Assembly: GCF_018881835.1 (NCBI RefSeq) | Contig: NZ_JACVPO010000002.1 | Span: 806,001-870,000 of the forward strand | Reading direction: 5' to 3' | DNA from: Polynucleobacter hallstattensis | GTDB lineage: Bacteria; Pseudomonadota; Gammaproteobacteria; Burkholderiales; Burkholderiaceae | Length of the DNA: 64,000 nt | Shown: piece after piece, positions 8,902-17,324 of the stretch | Layout of the letters: each line of letters begins with the position of its first letter | Position numbering within the stretch: the first letter of the stretch is position 1 | The notes under the pieces: model-generated | Seen by the model: only the letters and a program-made list of their open reading frames with translations | Told to the model about the DNA's origin: nothing | Databases searched by the model: none | Translations under genes and position numbers: made by a program

Positions 8902-9282
8902 ATGTCTACTGAATTACCCCTCAATGTTTTAGGCCAACCCTTAGTTGCCTGCTCGTTTGATCCACTCACTGGATTTTTTAGAGATGGTTGCTGCAAGACC
9001 AATGAACAAGATCTTGGTAGTCACTTAGTCTGCGCGATTGTGAGTAATGACTTTCTACAATTTAGCCTCAAGCGTGGCAACGATCTCATTACCCCACGTC
9101 CTGAATATCAGTTCCCAGGACTGATTGCTGGAGATCAGTGGTGTCTTTGTTTGAACCGCTGGATTGAGGCCTTAGAGGCCAACTGTGCACCTAGGATTAA
9201 GCTAGAGAGCACACACATCAAAGCTTTGGAGAAAGTCTCGCTAGAAGTACTAGAACAATATGCAGCGGTAGAGCAGTTATAA
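8902..9282 (+). CDS. DUF2237 family protein
   Basis: This 126-aa protein is a full-length DUF2237 member: NVLGQPLVACSFDPLTGFFRDGCC, LGSHLVCAIVSNDFLQFS, and PGLIAGDQWCLCLNRWIEA with conserved cysteines. DUF2237 proteins have no assigned activity but frequently neighbour cry-DASH/photolyase genes, as here. It converges with the cry-DASH gene, leaving only 4 bp between the stop codons. Confidence 0.88.
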   Translation: MSTELPLNVLGQPLVACSFDPLTGFFRDGCCKTNEQDLGSHLVCAIVSNDFLQFSLKRGNDLITPRPEYQFPGLIAGDQWCLCLNRWIEALEANCAPRIKLESTHIKALEKVSLEVLEQYAAVEQL

Positions 9283-9286
9283 AAAC

Positions 9287-10549
9287 CTATTGGGGTGAGA
9301 GCCAAAGTTTGCGGTAGATTTCTTTTGGATCATGGTCTTGGGTTTGCTTGGCCACATTAAAAGGTCTGCCACCCCTGGGATCCGTTCCGCGTCCAGCAAT
9401 GTAAAGCCAATTTCCTTGATTGCTATAGACGTCATAGTCAATTAGCTGAGATTCAAACCACGCTGCACCTGCGCGCCAATCACCTTTCATATCGTATATC
9501 CAATAACTAGCCACAATCTGACGCATACGGTTGGATAGATAACCGCTCTGATACAACTCGCGCATACCTGCATCAACTAAAGCAGTGCCCGTAGTGCCTG
9601 TACGCCATTGTTCAAAGCTGGGTGCATAAGATGGTTTTACGGGCACACCAGTTAAACCACTGGCGCGATACAACTGCTGACCATACTTGAAGTGAATAAA
9701 ACGGAAGTAGTCACGCCAGAGTAATTCAAACCAAAGCCAATAGGTCCCATCATTGGCGCCATAGTGATTTTCATACTCGTTGATTTGCGCTGCGATATCC
9801 CGCGCTGAAATGCAACCTAAAGCCAACCATGCTGAAAACTTACTAGAGTAATCTCTCCCAATGAGTTGATTGCGGGTCTCCTTATAACCATCAGGAAGAC
9901 GTCGCTCTAGATATTGACTAAGATGTGCTTGTGCAGCAGTAGCGCCTCCTAAAAAGAAAGGGTGAGGGTGAAACTTAGATTGAGGACTACAGGACAATGT
10001 TGAGCTCCGAGGTAAGCCTGCTGGCAACATCGGAATCTGCTTAGGCGCATTGATGGGCTGAGCGAACTTGAGTTGCGCCCGTTCTACATCACGACGAAAT
10101 GCCGTAAATACATCGGGCATGTTTTCCAAGGTGAATGGAAAGTCTTGTGGATCCAACATACTCGATTGCCAAAACACTTCAACATCAATACCCTGCTCTT
10201 GCATTACTCTGACTTGCTCGATTTCTTCAGGGGCTTCGATTTGCTCGCAATAGATTGCCGTTGCAGCGGTATCTTTGACTAGCTGCAGTAATACTTTCGC
10301 TGACTTTCCGGATAACTCCAACAGGTCTGACCCTTGGACCTGAAGCTGAGCCTTTAAATCATCTAAGGATGTCCTTAAAAAAGTCTGTCGATGAGGTCCT
10401 TGTCGCTCAAAGCCATACACAGTCTCTTGTTCTTTTGAATCGTGCACATAAACCGGCAAGAGCTGGTCAGCTTTTAAACATGCTTCTACAAAGGCAGAAT
10501 TATCTGCCAAACGTAAATCATTTCTAAACCAATAGATGATGACTGTCAC
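9287..10549 (-). CDS. DASH family cryptochrome/photolyase
   Basis: This is a 420-aa cry-DASH, an FAD/MTHF protein that repairs cyclobutane pyrimidine dimers in single-stranded DNA and may signal light. Photolyase N-domain motifs (IYWFRNDLRLADN) and the FAD domain are complete: FSAWLALGCISARDI, FELLWRDYFRF, GYLSNRMRQIVASYWIYDM, DYDVYSNQGNWLYIAGRGTDPRGGR. The start is GTG, overlapping the upstream DUF2256 stop (TAGTG), so translation is coupled. It is the second photolyase-family gene of the group. Confidence 0.93.
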   Translation of the reverse strand: MTVIIYWFRNDLRLADNSAFVEACLKADQLLPVYVHDSKEQETVYGFERQGPHRQTFLRTSLDDLKAQLQVQGSDLLELSGKSAKVLLQLVKDTAATAIYCEQIEAPEEIEQVRVMQEQGIDVEVFWQSSMLDPQDFPFTLENMPDVFTAFRRDVERAQLKFAQPINAPKQIPMLPAGLPRSSTLSCSPQSKFHPHPFFLGGATAAQAHLSQYLERRLPDGYKETRNQLIGRDYSSKFSAWLALGCISARDIAAQINEYENHYGANDGTYWLWFELLWRDYFRFIHFKYGQQLYRASGLTGVPVKPSYAPSFEQWRTGTTGTALVDAGMRELYQSGYLSNRMRQIVASYWIYDMKGDWRAGAAWFESQLIDYDVYSNQGNWLYIAGRGTDPRGGRPFNVAKQTQDHDPKEIYRKLWLSPQ

Positions 10550-10746
10550 TAATTCTTTCCGCTGGTACTAGCTGCGGTATTTATAGTTGTTTTTTTAGAG
10601 CGGCAAGCATCGGAGCAATACTTCACCTCATCCCAATTTTTAGCCCAGGACTTACGCCAAGTCATTTCTTTACCGCAGACCACACAAGTCTTACTAGGCA
10701 GAAATGATTTGTTTCCTTTAAAACCCAATTTTTCAGCTCGAGCCAT
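10549..10746 (-). CDS. DUF2256 zinc-finger-like small protein
   Basis: This 65-aa basic protein has two CxxC-type pairs (TCVVCGKEMTWRKSW and KYCSDACR), the signature of DUF2256, and probably binds zinc. Genes of this family are very often adjacent to photolyase or cryptochrome genes, and here it is translationally coupled to cry-DASH. Its role is unknown; a DNA- or RNA-binding accessory is a reasonable guess. Confidence 0.88.
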   Translation of the reverse strand: MARAEKLGFKGNKSFLPSKTCVVCGKEMTWRKSWAKNWDEVKYCSDACRSKKTTINTAASTSGKN

Positions 10747-10812
10747 ACTTACCTATTGAAAAACGAATAGACTATTCAACACACTCAAGAGCCAAGAAAA
10801 GTCCAGATCGCA

Positions 10813-11715
10813 TTGAAAGCCTTTTATACCGACCACTATGTTTTACCACTTCCGCCGGGACACCGCTTTCCGATGGAAAAGTACAGCCAGCTTCGTGATT
10901 TAGTGAGTAAGCTGGCAGGGTTAGATCTGGTAGAGGCTCCCGCCGTCTCTGATACTCAGATTCTGTATGCGCATGATCCCAGTTATCTCATCAAAATCCT
11001 CTCAGGCAATTTGAGCCCTAAGGAGCAGCAAGACATTGGCTTTCCTTGGAGCGAGCTAATGGTCGAGCGCTCACGTCGCTCTGCTGGTGCTACCCTTGCC
11101 GCTGCGAAGGCAGCGCTCAATGAGGGCTTAGCAGCCAATCTCGCTGGCGGTACGCATCACGCTTATCGTAATAAAGGAAGTGGCTTTTGTGTTTTTAATG
11201 ATTCTGCTATTACTGCTAGAGCACTCCAGAGGGAAATCAACACCAACTTAAAAGTTGCCATCATTGATCTGGATGTTCATCAAGGCAATGGCACTGCTGC
11301 TATTTTAGAAAATGACTCTTCCATATTTACCTTATCGATACATGGGGAGAACAATTTCCCTTTTACAAAAGAGCGTAGCGATCTTGATGTTGGTCTACCA
11401 GACGAAACGGGAGATGCTGCCTATTTAGCAGCGCTTCATCAAAGCCTAGAAATAGTAGATACCCGCTTTAAGCCCAACTGCATTATTTACTTAGCTGGAG
11501 CCGATCCCCATGAAGGGGATCGCTTAGGTAAGCTCAGCCTGACTCAAGCAGGAATGCGACAGCGGGATGAGGCTGTATTTCAGTATGGCTTAGATCGCCA
11601 AATTCCAATTGCTTTTAGTATGGCAGGCGGATATGGCAGAGAAATTGCGTCAACTGTGGATATTCATTTTCAGACCATCCAAACTGCGCTTCAGCTTCAA
11701 CAGAAATACAGTTGA
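10813..11715 (+). CDS. Histone deacetylase family (class II type) amidohydrolase
   Basis: This 300-aa zinc-dependent deacetylase-like protein belongs to the HDAC/acetylpolyamine amidohydrolase superfamily. Active-site elements are present: LAGGTHHAYRNKGSGFCVFND (tandem histidines), IDLDVHQGNGT (zinc ligands) and YLAGADPHEGDRLG. The start is TTG at 10813, with no ATG available upstream in frame. Bacterial members act on acetylated polyamines or other small acetyl compounds; a spermidine-synthase-like gene lies 2.2 kb away, but no direct link is shown. Confidence 0.85.
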   Translation: MKAFYTDHYVLPLPPGHRFPMEKYSQLRDLVSKLAGLDLVEAPAVSDTQILYAHDPSYLIKILSGNLSPKEQQDIGFPWSELMVERSRRSAGATLAAAKAALNEGLAANLAGGTHHAYRNKGSGFCVFNDSAITARALQREINTNLKVAIIDLDVHQGNGTAAILENDSSIFTLSIHGENNFPFTKERSDLDVGLPDETGDAAYLAALHQSLEIVDTRFKPNCIIYLAGADPHEGDRLGKLSLTQAGMRQRDEAVFQYGLDRQIPIAFSMAGGYGREIASTVDIHFQTIQTALQLQQKYS

Positions 11716-11737
11716 CTTACCCTAGAATACGCTCACC

Positions 11738-12619
11738 ATGATTTCTATTAGAGTCGCCCTACTTTTATTGGTATTAATCAGACCAGCTCAAACATGGGCG
11801 ATAGATTTGCAGCCTAACGATATTGTTGCACCTCTGCCTAATAAAAATTACGTCACGGTGAGTTACCTGAATACCGAGAACAATACACTCTATCGAAACG
11901 GTAGCATTGCATCGAGTAGTCCTGTTATTGATACCCAGAGCGCGATTTTTCGTGGCACCAGAACATACGATCTTGGCAGTCTGCCAGCAGTCAGCTTTAT
12001 TCAATTACCTTACGGATCTATTCAACCAGGGGGTTCACTAGTAAGCCAAACAGGCGATACCGGGATTGGTGATCTCACTATTGCAACAGCCATATGGCCG
12101 TATCACAACAGAGCCACCAGAACCTATCTTGGTCTAGCGGGATACCTCATTAGTCCAACTGGCAGCTATTCTAGTCAGCGAGCTTTTAATGTGGGTGAAA
12201 ATCGCTTTCGTACGGACTTGCAGATGGGCTTTCAAACGCCGATCACCTCTAATGTGGATGGCATGATTGCGGTTGACACCATGTGGTTTGGCGGCAATAG
12301 TCAATGTGCTACTGCATGCAACTTAACTACTAACGGATCCTTAACCCAAAAGCCACTGACCACCACTCAGCTAGGGCCTATCTACCGTATCAATCAAACC
12401 TTTACCGTAGCAGCCTCTTACATTTATGTCGCTGGTGGTGCAACATCAATTAACAACAACTATCAAAATAACGTTGCCAATACACAAAGATTCTTACTAA
12501 GTGGGCAAGCCCATACATCGATTGGTAGAATCTCTTTGCAATACGGACGTGATACAGAAATTAAAAACGGCTATGTTCAAACGCGCTTACTTGCTGTCAG
12601 ACTCATGAAAGAGTTTTAA
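11738..12619 (+). CDS. Outer-membrane transporter, phenol-degradation MetA-like family
   Basis: This 293-aa protein has a signal peptide (MISIRVALLLLVLI...TWA) and alternating aromatic-rich strands ending in phenylalanine, as in beta-barrel proteins. It matches the MetA-pathway phenol degradation-like family: GDTGIGDLTIATAIWPY, LGLAGYLISPTGSY, FRTDLQMGFQTP. These are presumed outer-membrane channels for hydrophobic substrates. It starts 22 bp after the deacetylase stop. The substrate is unknown. Confidence 0.75.
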   Translation: MISIRVALLLLVLIRPAQTWAIDLQPNDIVAPLPNKNYVTVSYLNTENNTLYRNGSIASSSPVIDTQSAIFRGTRTYDLGSLPAVSFIQLPYGSIQPGGSLVSQTGDTGIGDLTIATAIWPYHNRATRTYLGLAGYLISPTGSYSSQRAFNVGENRFRTDLQMGFQTPITSNVDGMIAVDTMWFGGNSQCATACNLTTNGSLTQKPLTTTQLGPIYRINQTFTVAASYIYVAGGATSINNNYQNNVANTQRFLLSGQAHTSIGRISLQYGRDTEIKNGYVQTRLLAVRLMKEF

Positions 12620-12628
12620 TCGCATTAC

Positions 12629-13084
12629 TCAATACCGATTGGCCTTATAAGTAGTCCAGTATTTTTGCATCTCAATGAATAGAAATGAAGCAGACCAAGT
12701 AATCAAGATGAAGCCAGTCAGCGCTTCCACTCCAGTCAAATAGCGTAGGTAGCCTTGCGCCACAATCTCGCCGTAACCTAAAGTTGTGAAGGTAACAAAT
12801 GACAGGTAGGCGCAATCCAACAAAATGCCATGGCCTGAAAGCTCACCAACGAGACCGCCCATAAGAGGGAACTGCAAGGTAAAGAAGTAGCCTAAGGCAA
12901 ACAGCCAGATCTCTACTACATGCGCCATGAAAATGGCGCCAACCCCTACTAGCACCCGAAAACGCGGTGCAATATGAGCTATCTTAGGGAGCAGCTTATC
13001 AAGCTGAAAAAGAACTTCGTAATGCAATAGGATCGCAAGCAGTGCCAGCGATCCATTAATGATGAAGGCGGTGATGAGTAACAT
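12629..13084 (-). CDS. Two-helix potassium channel family protein
   Basis: This 151-aa membrane protein has an ion-channel pore region near the C-terminus: LSFVTFTTLGYGEI, where TLGYGE is the potassium selectivity filter. It is flanked by the pore helix and a last transmembrane helix (GFILITWSASFLFIEM). Two further hydrophobic segments lie in the N-terminal half. It lacks a cytosolic RCK domain, so gating is unclear. It converges with the outer-membrane transporter gene. Confidence 0.83.
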   Translation of the reverse strand: MLLITAFIINGSLALLAILLHYEVLFQLDKLLPKIAHIAPRFRVLVGVGAIFMAHVVEIWLFALGYFFTLQFPLMGGLVGELSGHGILLDCAYLSFVTFTTLGYGEIVAQGYLRYLTGVEALTGFILITWSASFLFIEMQKYWTTYKANRY

Positions 13085-13120
13085 CGCTCAATGATCCCCC
13101 ATTTTCGGAGGGATAAATAA

Positions 13121-13525
13121 TCAACCAGTAATAATGGTATCGCCTTTTAAGGCATCTACTTTGACAAAGTACTTTTTGGCATATGCCAATAGCTGACCAT
13201 CACTTGGATGATCAACTGTTTCAATACCAACTATTTTTTCAGCAATAGCATGATCATGCTTAGTAGCATGTTTCATCAAATCCAATTTTGCAGAGCCTGG
13301 CCCCACAATCAAAATCTCTTTAGATTCTATGACCGCTTGAATAACTTCATGTAAGTAATGCTGATCTGGTTCAGCGCGCGCGCCACTGACGGAGCCGCTT
13401 TTATGATGAACGTTTTTATGCGTAGATCTAGTCTTGATGACTTCGCTCTCACTAGTAGTGGGGTTAAAGTAAATAACGTGTGCCTCTTGATGGTCAATCC
13501 AGATTACTGAGTGATTAAATGACAT
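13121..13525 (-). CDS. eRF1/baeRF-like 'translational machinery' protein
   Basis: This 134-aa cytosolic protein starts with SVIWIDHQEAHVIYF and ends with ALLAYAKKYF-like and KVDALKGDTIITG segments, with EILIVGPGSAKLDLMKHA in the middle. This is the pattern of small bacterial proteins annotated as translational machinery protein, related to the eRF1 domain 2/3 fold. Histidine-rich stretches (HKNVHHKSG) suggest a flexible loop. The function is not established. It is followed by an equally small DUF1488-like gene upstream, both probably stress-type accessory genes. Confidence 0.6.
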   Translation of the reverse strand: MSFNHSVIWIDHQEAHVIYFNPTTSESEVIKTRSTHKNVHHKSGSVSGARAEPDQHYLHEVIQAVIESKEILIVGPGSAKLDLMKHATKHDHAIAEKIVGIETVDHPSDGQLLAYAKKYFVKVDALKGDTIITG

Positions 13526-13575
13526 ATATTTTTCTTTCTAGTTAAAAAACGGAATGCTTAATGCAGTAGAAATAA

Positions 13576-13842
13576 TTAATCCAAAACTAAATCATGACTG
13601 AAAAGGTGCACGGCACCATCTACAGCATGACCATTCAGAATCTTTTGCTCAACTATCGAGAGTAGCTTTAATTGATGGGTTTTAAACAATTCCAATACAT
13701 TTGTCTCAACACCTTCAGGGTCTAAGTCCTGAAGAGCTTCATAACTAAAGCTGCATTTGAGATCTTTGCCATCCAACACTGCCGGGTAAAAGACATCACC
13801 AGTTTCTAAAAGGGATGCGGGACCAACAAATTCAAGCTTCAT
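13576..13842 (-). CDS. Small DUF1488-like protein
   Basis: This 88-aa acidic protein contains FSYEALQDLDPEG and IVEQKILNGHAVDGAVHLFSHDL. The layout resembles DUF1488 proteins, but I am not certain of the family. There is no signal or membrane segment. It precedes the baeRF-like gene with a 50-bp gap on the same strand. The function is unknown. Confidence 0.6.
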   Translation of the reverse strand: MKLEFVGPASLLETGDVFYPAVLDGKDLKCSFSYEALQDLDPEGVETNVLELFKTHQLKLLSIVEQKILNGHAVDGAVHLFSHDLVLD

Positions 13843-13937
13843 ATAGGTTCACTTTATTAAGAGTAGTCAAACAACGTTAATAGTCTGAACCCAATTAGGA
13901 AAGTGTACTTGATATAAATCAAAGAACCTATCTCTAA

Positions 13938-14750
13938 CTAGCGAGAATCTAGCTTTCGCTGTGCCAAAAAGTTTTGAGCAGTTCTTGCTAAATGGATATC
14001 ATGTTTTTTACTCAAGGCTGTAGATCGCCTTAGAAGATCCTCAGCAGGGATACTGAGACTTGGATCATTGCTCACAAATAGAATTTGATTCATTTGGTCA
14101 TCCTCCGTAACCAATACCGACGGATAAGCAAAGCCTCGATCGATTCGCTTTTGATAAACTTGATTCAGGTCTGCCATACCAGAAAAATTAATAAGCAATA
14201 GACCACCTGGTTTTAAGCATGCTAGGCAGCTGGCATAAAAATCCTCGCTACAAAGTTGGGTCGCTTGCCCGAGCTTGTTATACCCATCAACCAGTAATAC
14301 ATCAAATGCTTCTTCGGTATCCCGTAAATAAGCTGCGCCATCTGTCTCCAGCACCTTAAAGTGACTACTATTTTCAGGCACATGGAACTTAGCTTTAAGT
14401 GCAATCACCTTAGGGTTATTTTCCAAAACTAAGATGGATGCTCTTGGCAAGTAATGGTGGCAATACTTAGCAAGCGAGCCTCCACCCAAACCAATCATGG
14501 CAATACTTTTAGGATCAGATTGGAACAGTAGAAAACCCATCATTGTTTCCGTATAACTCACCACCAAACGAATGGGTGCCCGCATATCCATCAGGCTTTG
14601 CGTGGATTCGCTATCAAAATAGAGCGCTTTGAAGTGATTGCTTTCAACGATATAGGGCTCGCCCTGTGTACCGTCAAACTTTTCCTTTAACTTGGATAGG
14701 CTTTCTTTGAAGAGCTGCAGACCCGTAGGGCTATTTTTTAGCCTAGACAA
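13938..14750 (-). CDS. Spermidine-synthase-like SAM-dependent protein
   Basis: This 270-aa protein has the polyamine synthase/methyltransferase Rossmann fold: AMIGLGGGSLAKYCHHYLPRA, VLENNPKVIALKAKF, FDVLLVDGYNK and LKPGGLLLINFSG. Members of this group are often annotated SpeE-like but lack the full putrescine-binding set, so aminopropyl transfer is uncertain. A TTG at 14750 is the only plausible start, because a stop codon immediately precedes it in frame. It follows the cupin gene of the catabolic cluster by 17 bp. Confidence 0.7.
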   Translation of the reverse strand: MSRLKNSPTGLQLFKESLSKLKEKFDGTQGEPYIVESNHFKALYFDSESTQSLMDMRAPIRLVVSYTETMMGFLLFQSDPKSIAMIGLGGGSLAKYCHHYLPRASILVLENNPKVIALKAKFHVPENSSHFKVLETDGAAYLRDTEEAFDVLLVDGYNKLGQATQLCSEDFYASCLACLKPGGLLLINFSGMADLNQVYQKRIDRGFAYPSVLVTEDDQMNQILFVSNDPSLSIPAEDLLRRSTALSKKHDIHLARTAQNFLAQRKLDSR

Positions 14751-14767
14751 TCAACGCTCGATACCAA

Positions 14768-15052
14768 TCAATTACCTTCAGATCCATCTTTCCTACTTGC
14801 CAAGTATTGCACGCCATTACTTCCATAGCGCTCAGTATGAACTTGATTTGCTGACAGGTGAAACACATCCCCAGAAACATATATTGTTCTCACGCCATCA
14901 ACCACTAGGTCAATTTGCCCAGAAACCACCAATGCCTTGACCTCGAAGGGATGTGTATGGGCATCCAGAAATCCGCCTGCCTCCTGCTCCACTAGGATTG
15001 GCTCCGGATATCCCCTCAAGACCAGCATACTTAAAAATTGATCTTTAGTCAT
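14768..15052 (-). CDS. Cupin domain protein
   Basis: This is a single cupin of about 94 aa: GGFLDAHTHPFEVKALVVSGQ (first motif with two histidines and a glutamate) and GDVFHLSANQVHTERYG (second motif with histidine). The longer frame reaching into the HMG-CoA lyase gene has no cupin residues, so I place the start at the ATG at 15052. It probably binds a metal, but its reaction is unknown. It is the last gene of the lyase/CoA-transferase run. Confidence 0.75.
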   Translation of the reverse strand: MTKDQFLSMLVLRGYPEPILVEQEAGGFLDAHTHPFEVKALVVSGQIDLVVDGVRTIYVSGDVFHLSANQVHTERYGSNGVQYLASRKDGSEGN

Positions 15053-15107
15053 CTGAGAAAGCTCAAACAAGCCCCCATCTATCAACTTCAATTTATACAA
15101 AAATGAA

Positions 15108-16034
15108 TTAACGCAACTCACCAATATAAGCTGGGGCTGGATGTAAAACACAGCTACTACCAGCCTTAGCAACTTGCCCTGGCACGGGATGCCCAACAAT
15201 CAAAGGAAGCTCACATGCTAAGTCGATTAATTTCTGGATGTTGATGCCCGTATCGTATCCCATGGCATCGAGCATATGAACAGCGTCTTCACTAGAGATG
15301 TTGCCGCTAGCACCTGGTGCATAGGGACATCCGCCCAAGCCACCTAGGGAGCCATCAAACCGAGTAATCCCGGACTGCACTGCAGCTAGCACGTTAGCCA
15401 AGCCCATTCCACGCGTATTGTGAAAATGAAAGGTCAGCTGCAGATCAGAAAACTTCTTCTGTAAATCATTTGCCATTGTCGCCACTTGTCCAGGATGCGC
15501 CATCCCGGTTGTGTCGCAAATAGAGACGCCACGTACACCCAAGTCTGCAAAGCGCCGCACCAAGTCCTCCACTACGCTTTGCGGTACATCGCCCTCCATG
15601 GGGCAACCAAAAGCAGTCGATAGCGAAACATTGATGGGAGTTCTGCCATCCACATACTGGATCACTTCAGCTAATCCAGCAAAACTTTTTTCTCGGCCCA
15701 TGCGCAAATTAGCTAAGTTATGGGTTTCAGAAGCAGACATCACCAGATTGAATTCATCTGCGCGAGATTCAAAGGCGCGCTCCGCGCCACGCAGATTAGG
15801 CACTAAGACTGTATATTCAACGCCGGGTACACGCTTAATTCTACCCATAACCTCTTCTGCATCGCGTAGCATTGGAATAGCTTTAGGCGAGGTAAACGAG
15901 GTCACTTCAATCTTGGCAAATCCACACTGACTAAGCTCATCTACCAGCTTAACCTTGTCATCCGTAGGAATGAAATTGGGCTCAATCTGAAATCCGTCTC
16001 TAGTCACAACGTCATTGAAATAAATTCTAGTCAT
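15108..16034 (-). CDS. Hydroxymethylglutaryl-CoA lyase family protein
   Basis: This DRE-TIM metallolyase of 308 aa fits cleavage of HMG-CoA, or of a related 3-hydroxy-3-methyl acyl-CoA, to acetyl-CoA plus a keto acid. Catalytic elements are visible: the N-terminal VTRDGFQIEP stretch, STAFGCPMEGDVP, FHFHNTRGMGLANV and the mobile loop GGLGGCPYAPGASGN with the catalytic cysteine. It follows the CaiB CoA-transferase by 15 bp, which would supply its CoA ester. The natural substrate is inferred, not shown. Confidence 0.88.
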   Translation of the reverse strand: MTRIYFNDVVTRDGFQIEPNFIPTDDKVKLVDELSQCGFAKIEVTSFTSPKAIPMLRDAEEVMGRIKRVPGVEYTVLVPNLRGAERAFESRADEFNLVMSASETHNLANLRMGREKSFAGLAEVIQYVDGRTPINVSLSTAFGCPMEGDVPQSVVEDLVRRFADLGVRGVSICDTTGMAHPGQVATMANDLQKKFSDLQLTFHFHNTRGMGLANVLAAVQSGITRFDGSLGGLGGCPYAPGASGNISSEDAVHMLDAMGYDTGINIQKLIDLACELPLIVGHPVPGQVAKAGSSCVLHPAPAYIGELR

Positions 16035-16049
16035 AAGATTGAATTGTTT

Positions 16050-17255
16050 TTAGGTTGATGATTTTTTAGTAAAGGCAATGCCACGCTCTTTTAAGGATGC
16101 CACCTGAGCCTCTGTTAAACCAATACTTTGTAAAATTTCATCCGTGTTTTCTCCAATATCCGGAGCCAGAGTTTTAATGGATCCAGGGGTACGTGAGAGC
16201 TTTGGCAGTACGCTTGGAACATCTAATTTAGCTCCATCGCGCATCTGAATATGTTCAATATTTCCACGGGCTTTGTAATGCGGGTCGCTAGCAATATCCG
16301 CTACGGTATATATTTTCCCTGCAGGAACGGCTACTGTATCAAGTAACTGTAGAGCTTGATCAGTCGTCATTGTTTGTGCCCAAACACCAATTGCCTGATC
16401 CAACTCTGCAACACGAGCCACCCTGCCATCATTATTTTCAAGTGCTAGGTCATTCGCTAAATCTGCTCTGCCAATCAAATTCATCAGGCGCTTAAAGATA
16501 CTATCGCCGTTCCCAGCAACTAATACATAACCGCCATCAGCGCAAAGGTAGGCATTGCTCGGGGCAATGCCTGGCAGGGCGCTTCCACCTGCTTGCCGTA
16601 CCTCTCCAAAAGCGCTGTATTCGGGTATCAAGCTTTCCATGCAATTAAAGACTGCTTCATATAAAGCAACATCAATTACCTGGCCCTTGCCACTCTGATG
16701 ACGCTCTTGAAGTGCCAATAAAATTCCAATCACGCCATGTAATGATGCCAAGGTATCGCCGATGCTAACACCAACACGAACAGGCACTCTTCCTGGCTCA
16801 GCAGTTAAATGTCGCAAGCCACCCATCGCCTCTGCAACTACACCAAATCCCGGCTTATCTCGATAAGGTCCAGTTTGACCGTAACCACTAATTCTTAAAA
16901 CAATCAACTTAGGATTGAGCTCAAGTAATTTCTCTGGATCAAGCCCCCAACCCTCTAAAGTGCCCGGTCGAAAATTCTCGATCAATACATCTGCTTCTTT
17001 AATTAAGGTGCGAACAATTTCTTGGGCTTCGGCTTGCTTTAAATCTAATGAGAGAGAGCGCTTATTGCGGGACTGAACCTGCCACCAGACTGAAGTGCCC
17101 TCCTTGAGCAAGCGCCATTTACGTAAGGCATCACCTACTTTTGGTGACTCAATCTTGATGACATCGGCACCAAAATCACCCAGCGTTTTAGCGGCAAATG
17201 GTCCAGCGATTAGCTGGCCCATCTCAATCACTTTTAACTTGGCTAATGGCTCCAT
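16050..17255 (-). CDS. CaiB/BaiF family CoA-transferase
   Basis: This 401-aa class III CoA-transferase moves CoA between carboxylic acids via an aspartyl-CoA intermediate. The sequence shows LAGPFAAKTLGDFGADVIKIESP, SRNKRSLSLDLK, LIENFRPGTLEGWGLD and GFGVVAEAMGG, all typical of the family. It lies directly upstream of the HMG-CoA lyase, suggesting it activates the dicarboxylate that the lyase then cleaves. Donor and acceptor acids are unknown. Confidence 0.9.
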   Translation of the reverse strand: MEPLAKLKVIEMGQLIAGPFAAKTLGDFGADVIKIESPKVGDALRKWRLLKEGTSVWWQVQSRNKRSLSLDLKQAEAQEIVRTLIKEADVLIENFRPGTLEGWGLDPEKLLELNPKLIVLRISGYGQTGPYRDKPGFGVVAEAMGGLRHLTAEPGRVPVRVGVSIGDTLASLHGVIGILLALQERHQSGKGQVIDVALYEAVFNCMESLIPEYSAFGEVRQAGGSALPGIAPSNAYLCADGGYVLVAGNGDSIFKRLMNLIGRADLANDLALENNDGRVARVAELDQAIGVWAQTMTTDQALQLLDTVAVPAGKIYTVADIASDPHYKARGNIEHIQMRDGAKLDVPSVLPKLSRTPGSIKTLAPDIGENTDEILQSIGLTEAQVASLKERGIAFTKKSST

Positions 17256-17324
17256 ATTGATCCTTGATTAGGCTATGTTTTAATAAATTATGCTCTTTTA
17301 GCCTGCTTAGGATTAAGCACCTAA

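Noticed and set aside
14768-15199. Cupin gene starting at 15199
   Set aside because: The first 49 residues overlap the HMG-CoA lyase gene in another frame and show no cupin features; the ATG at 15052 is used instead.
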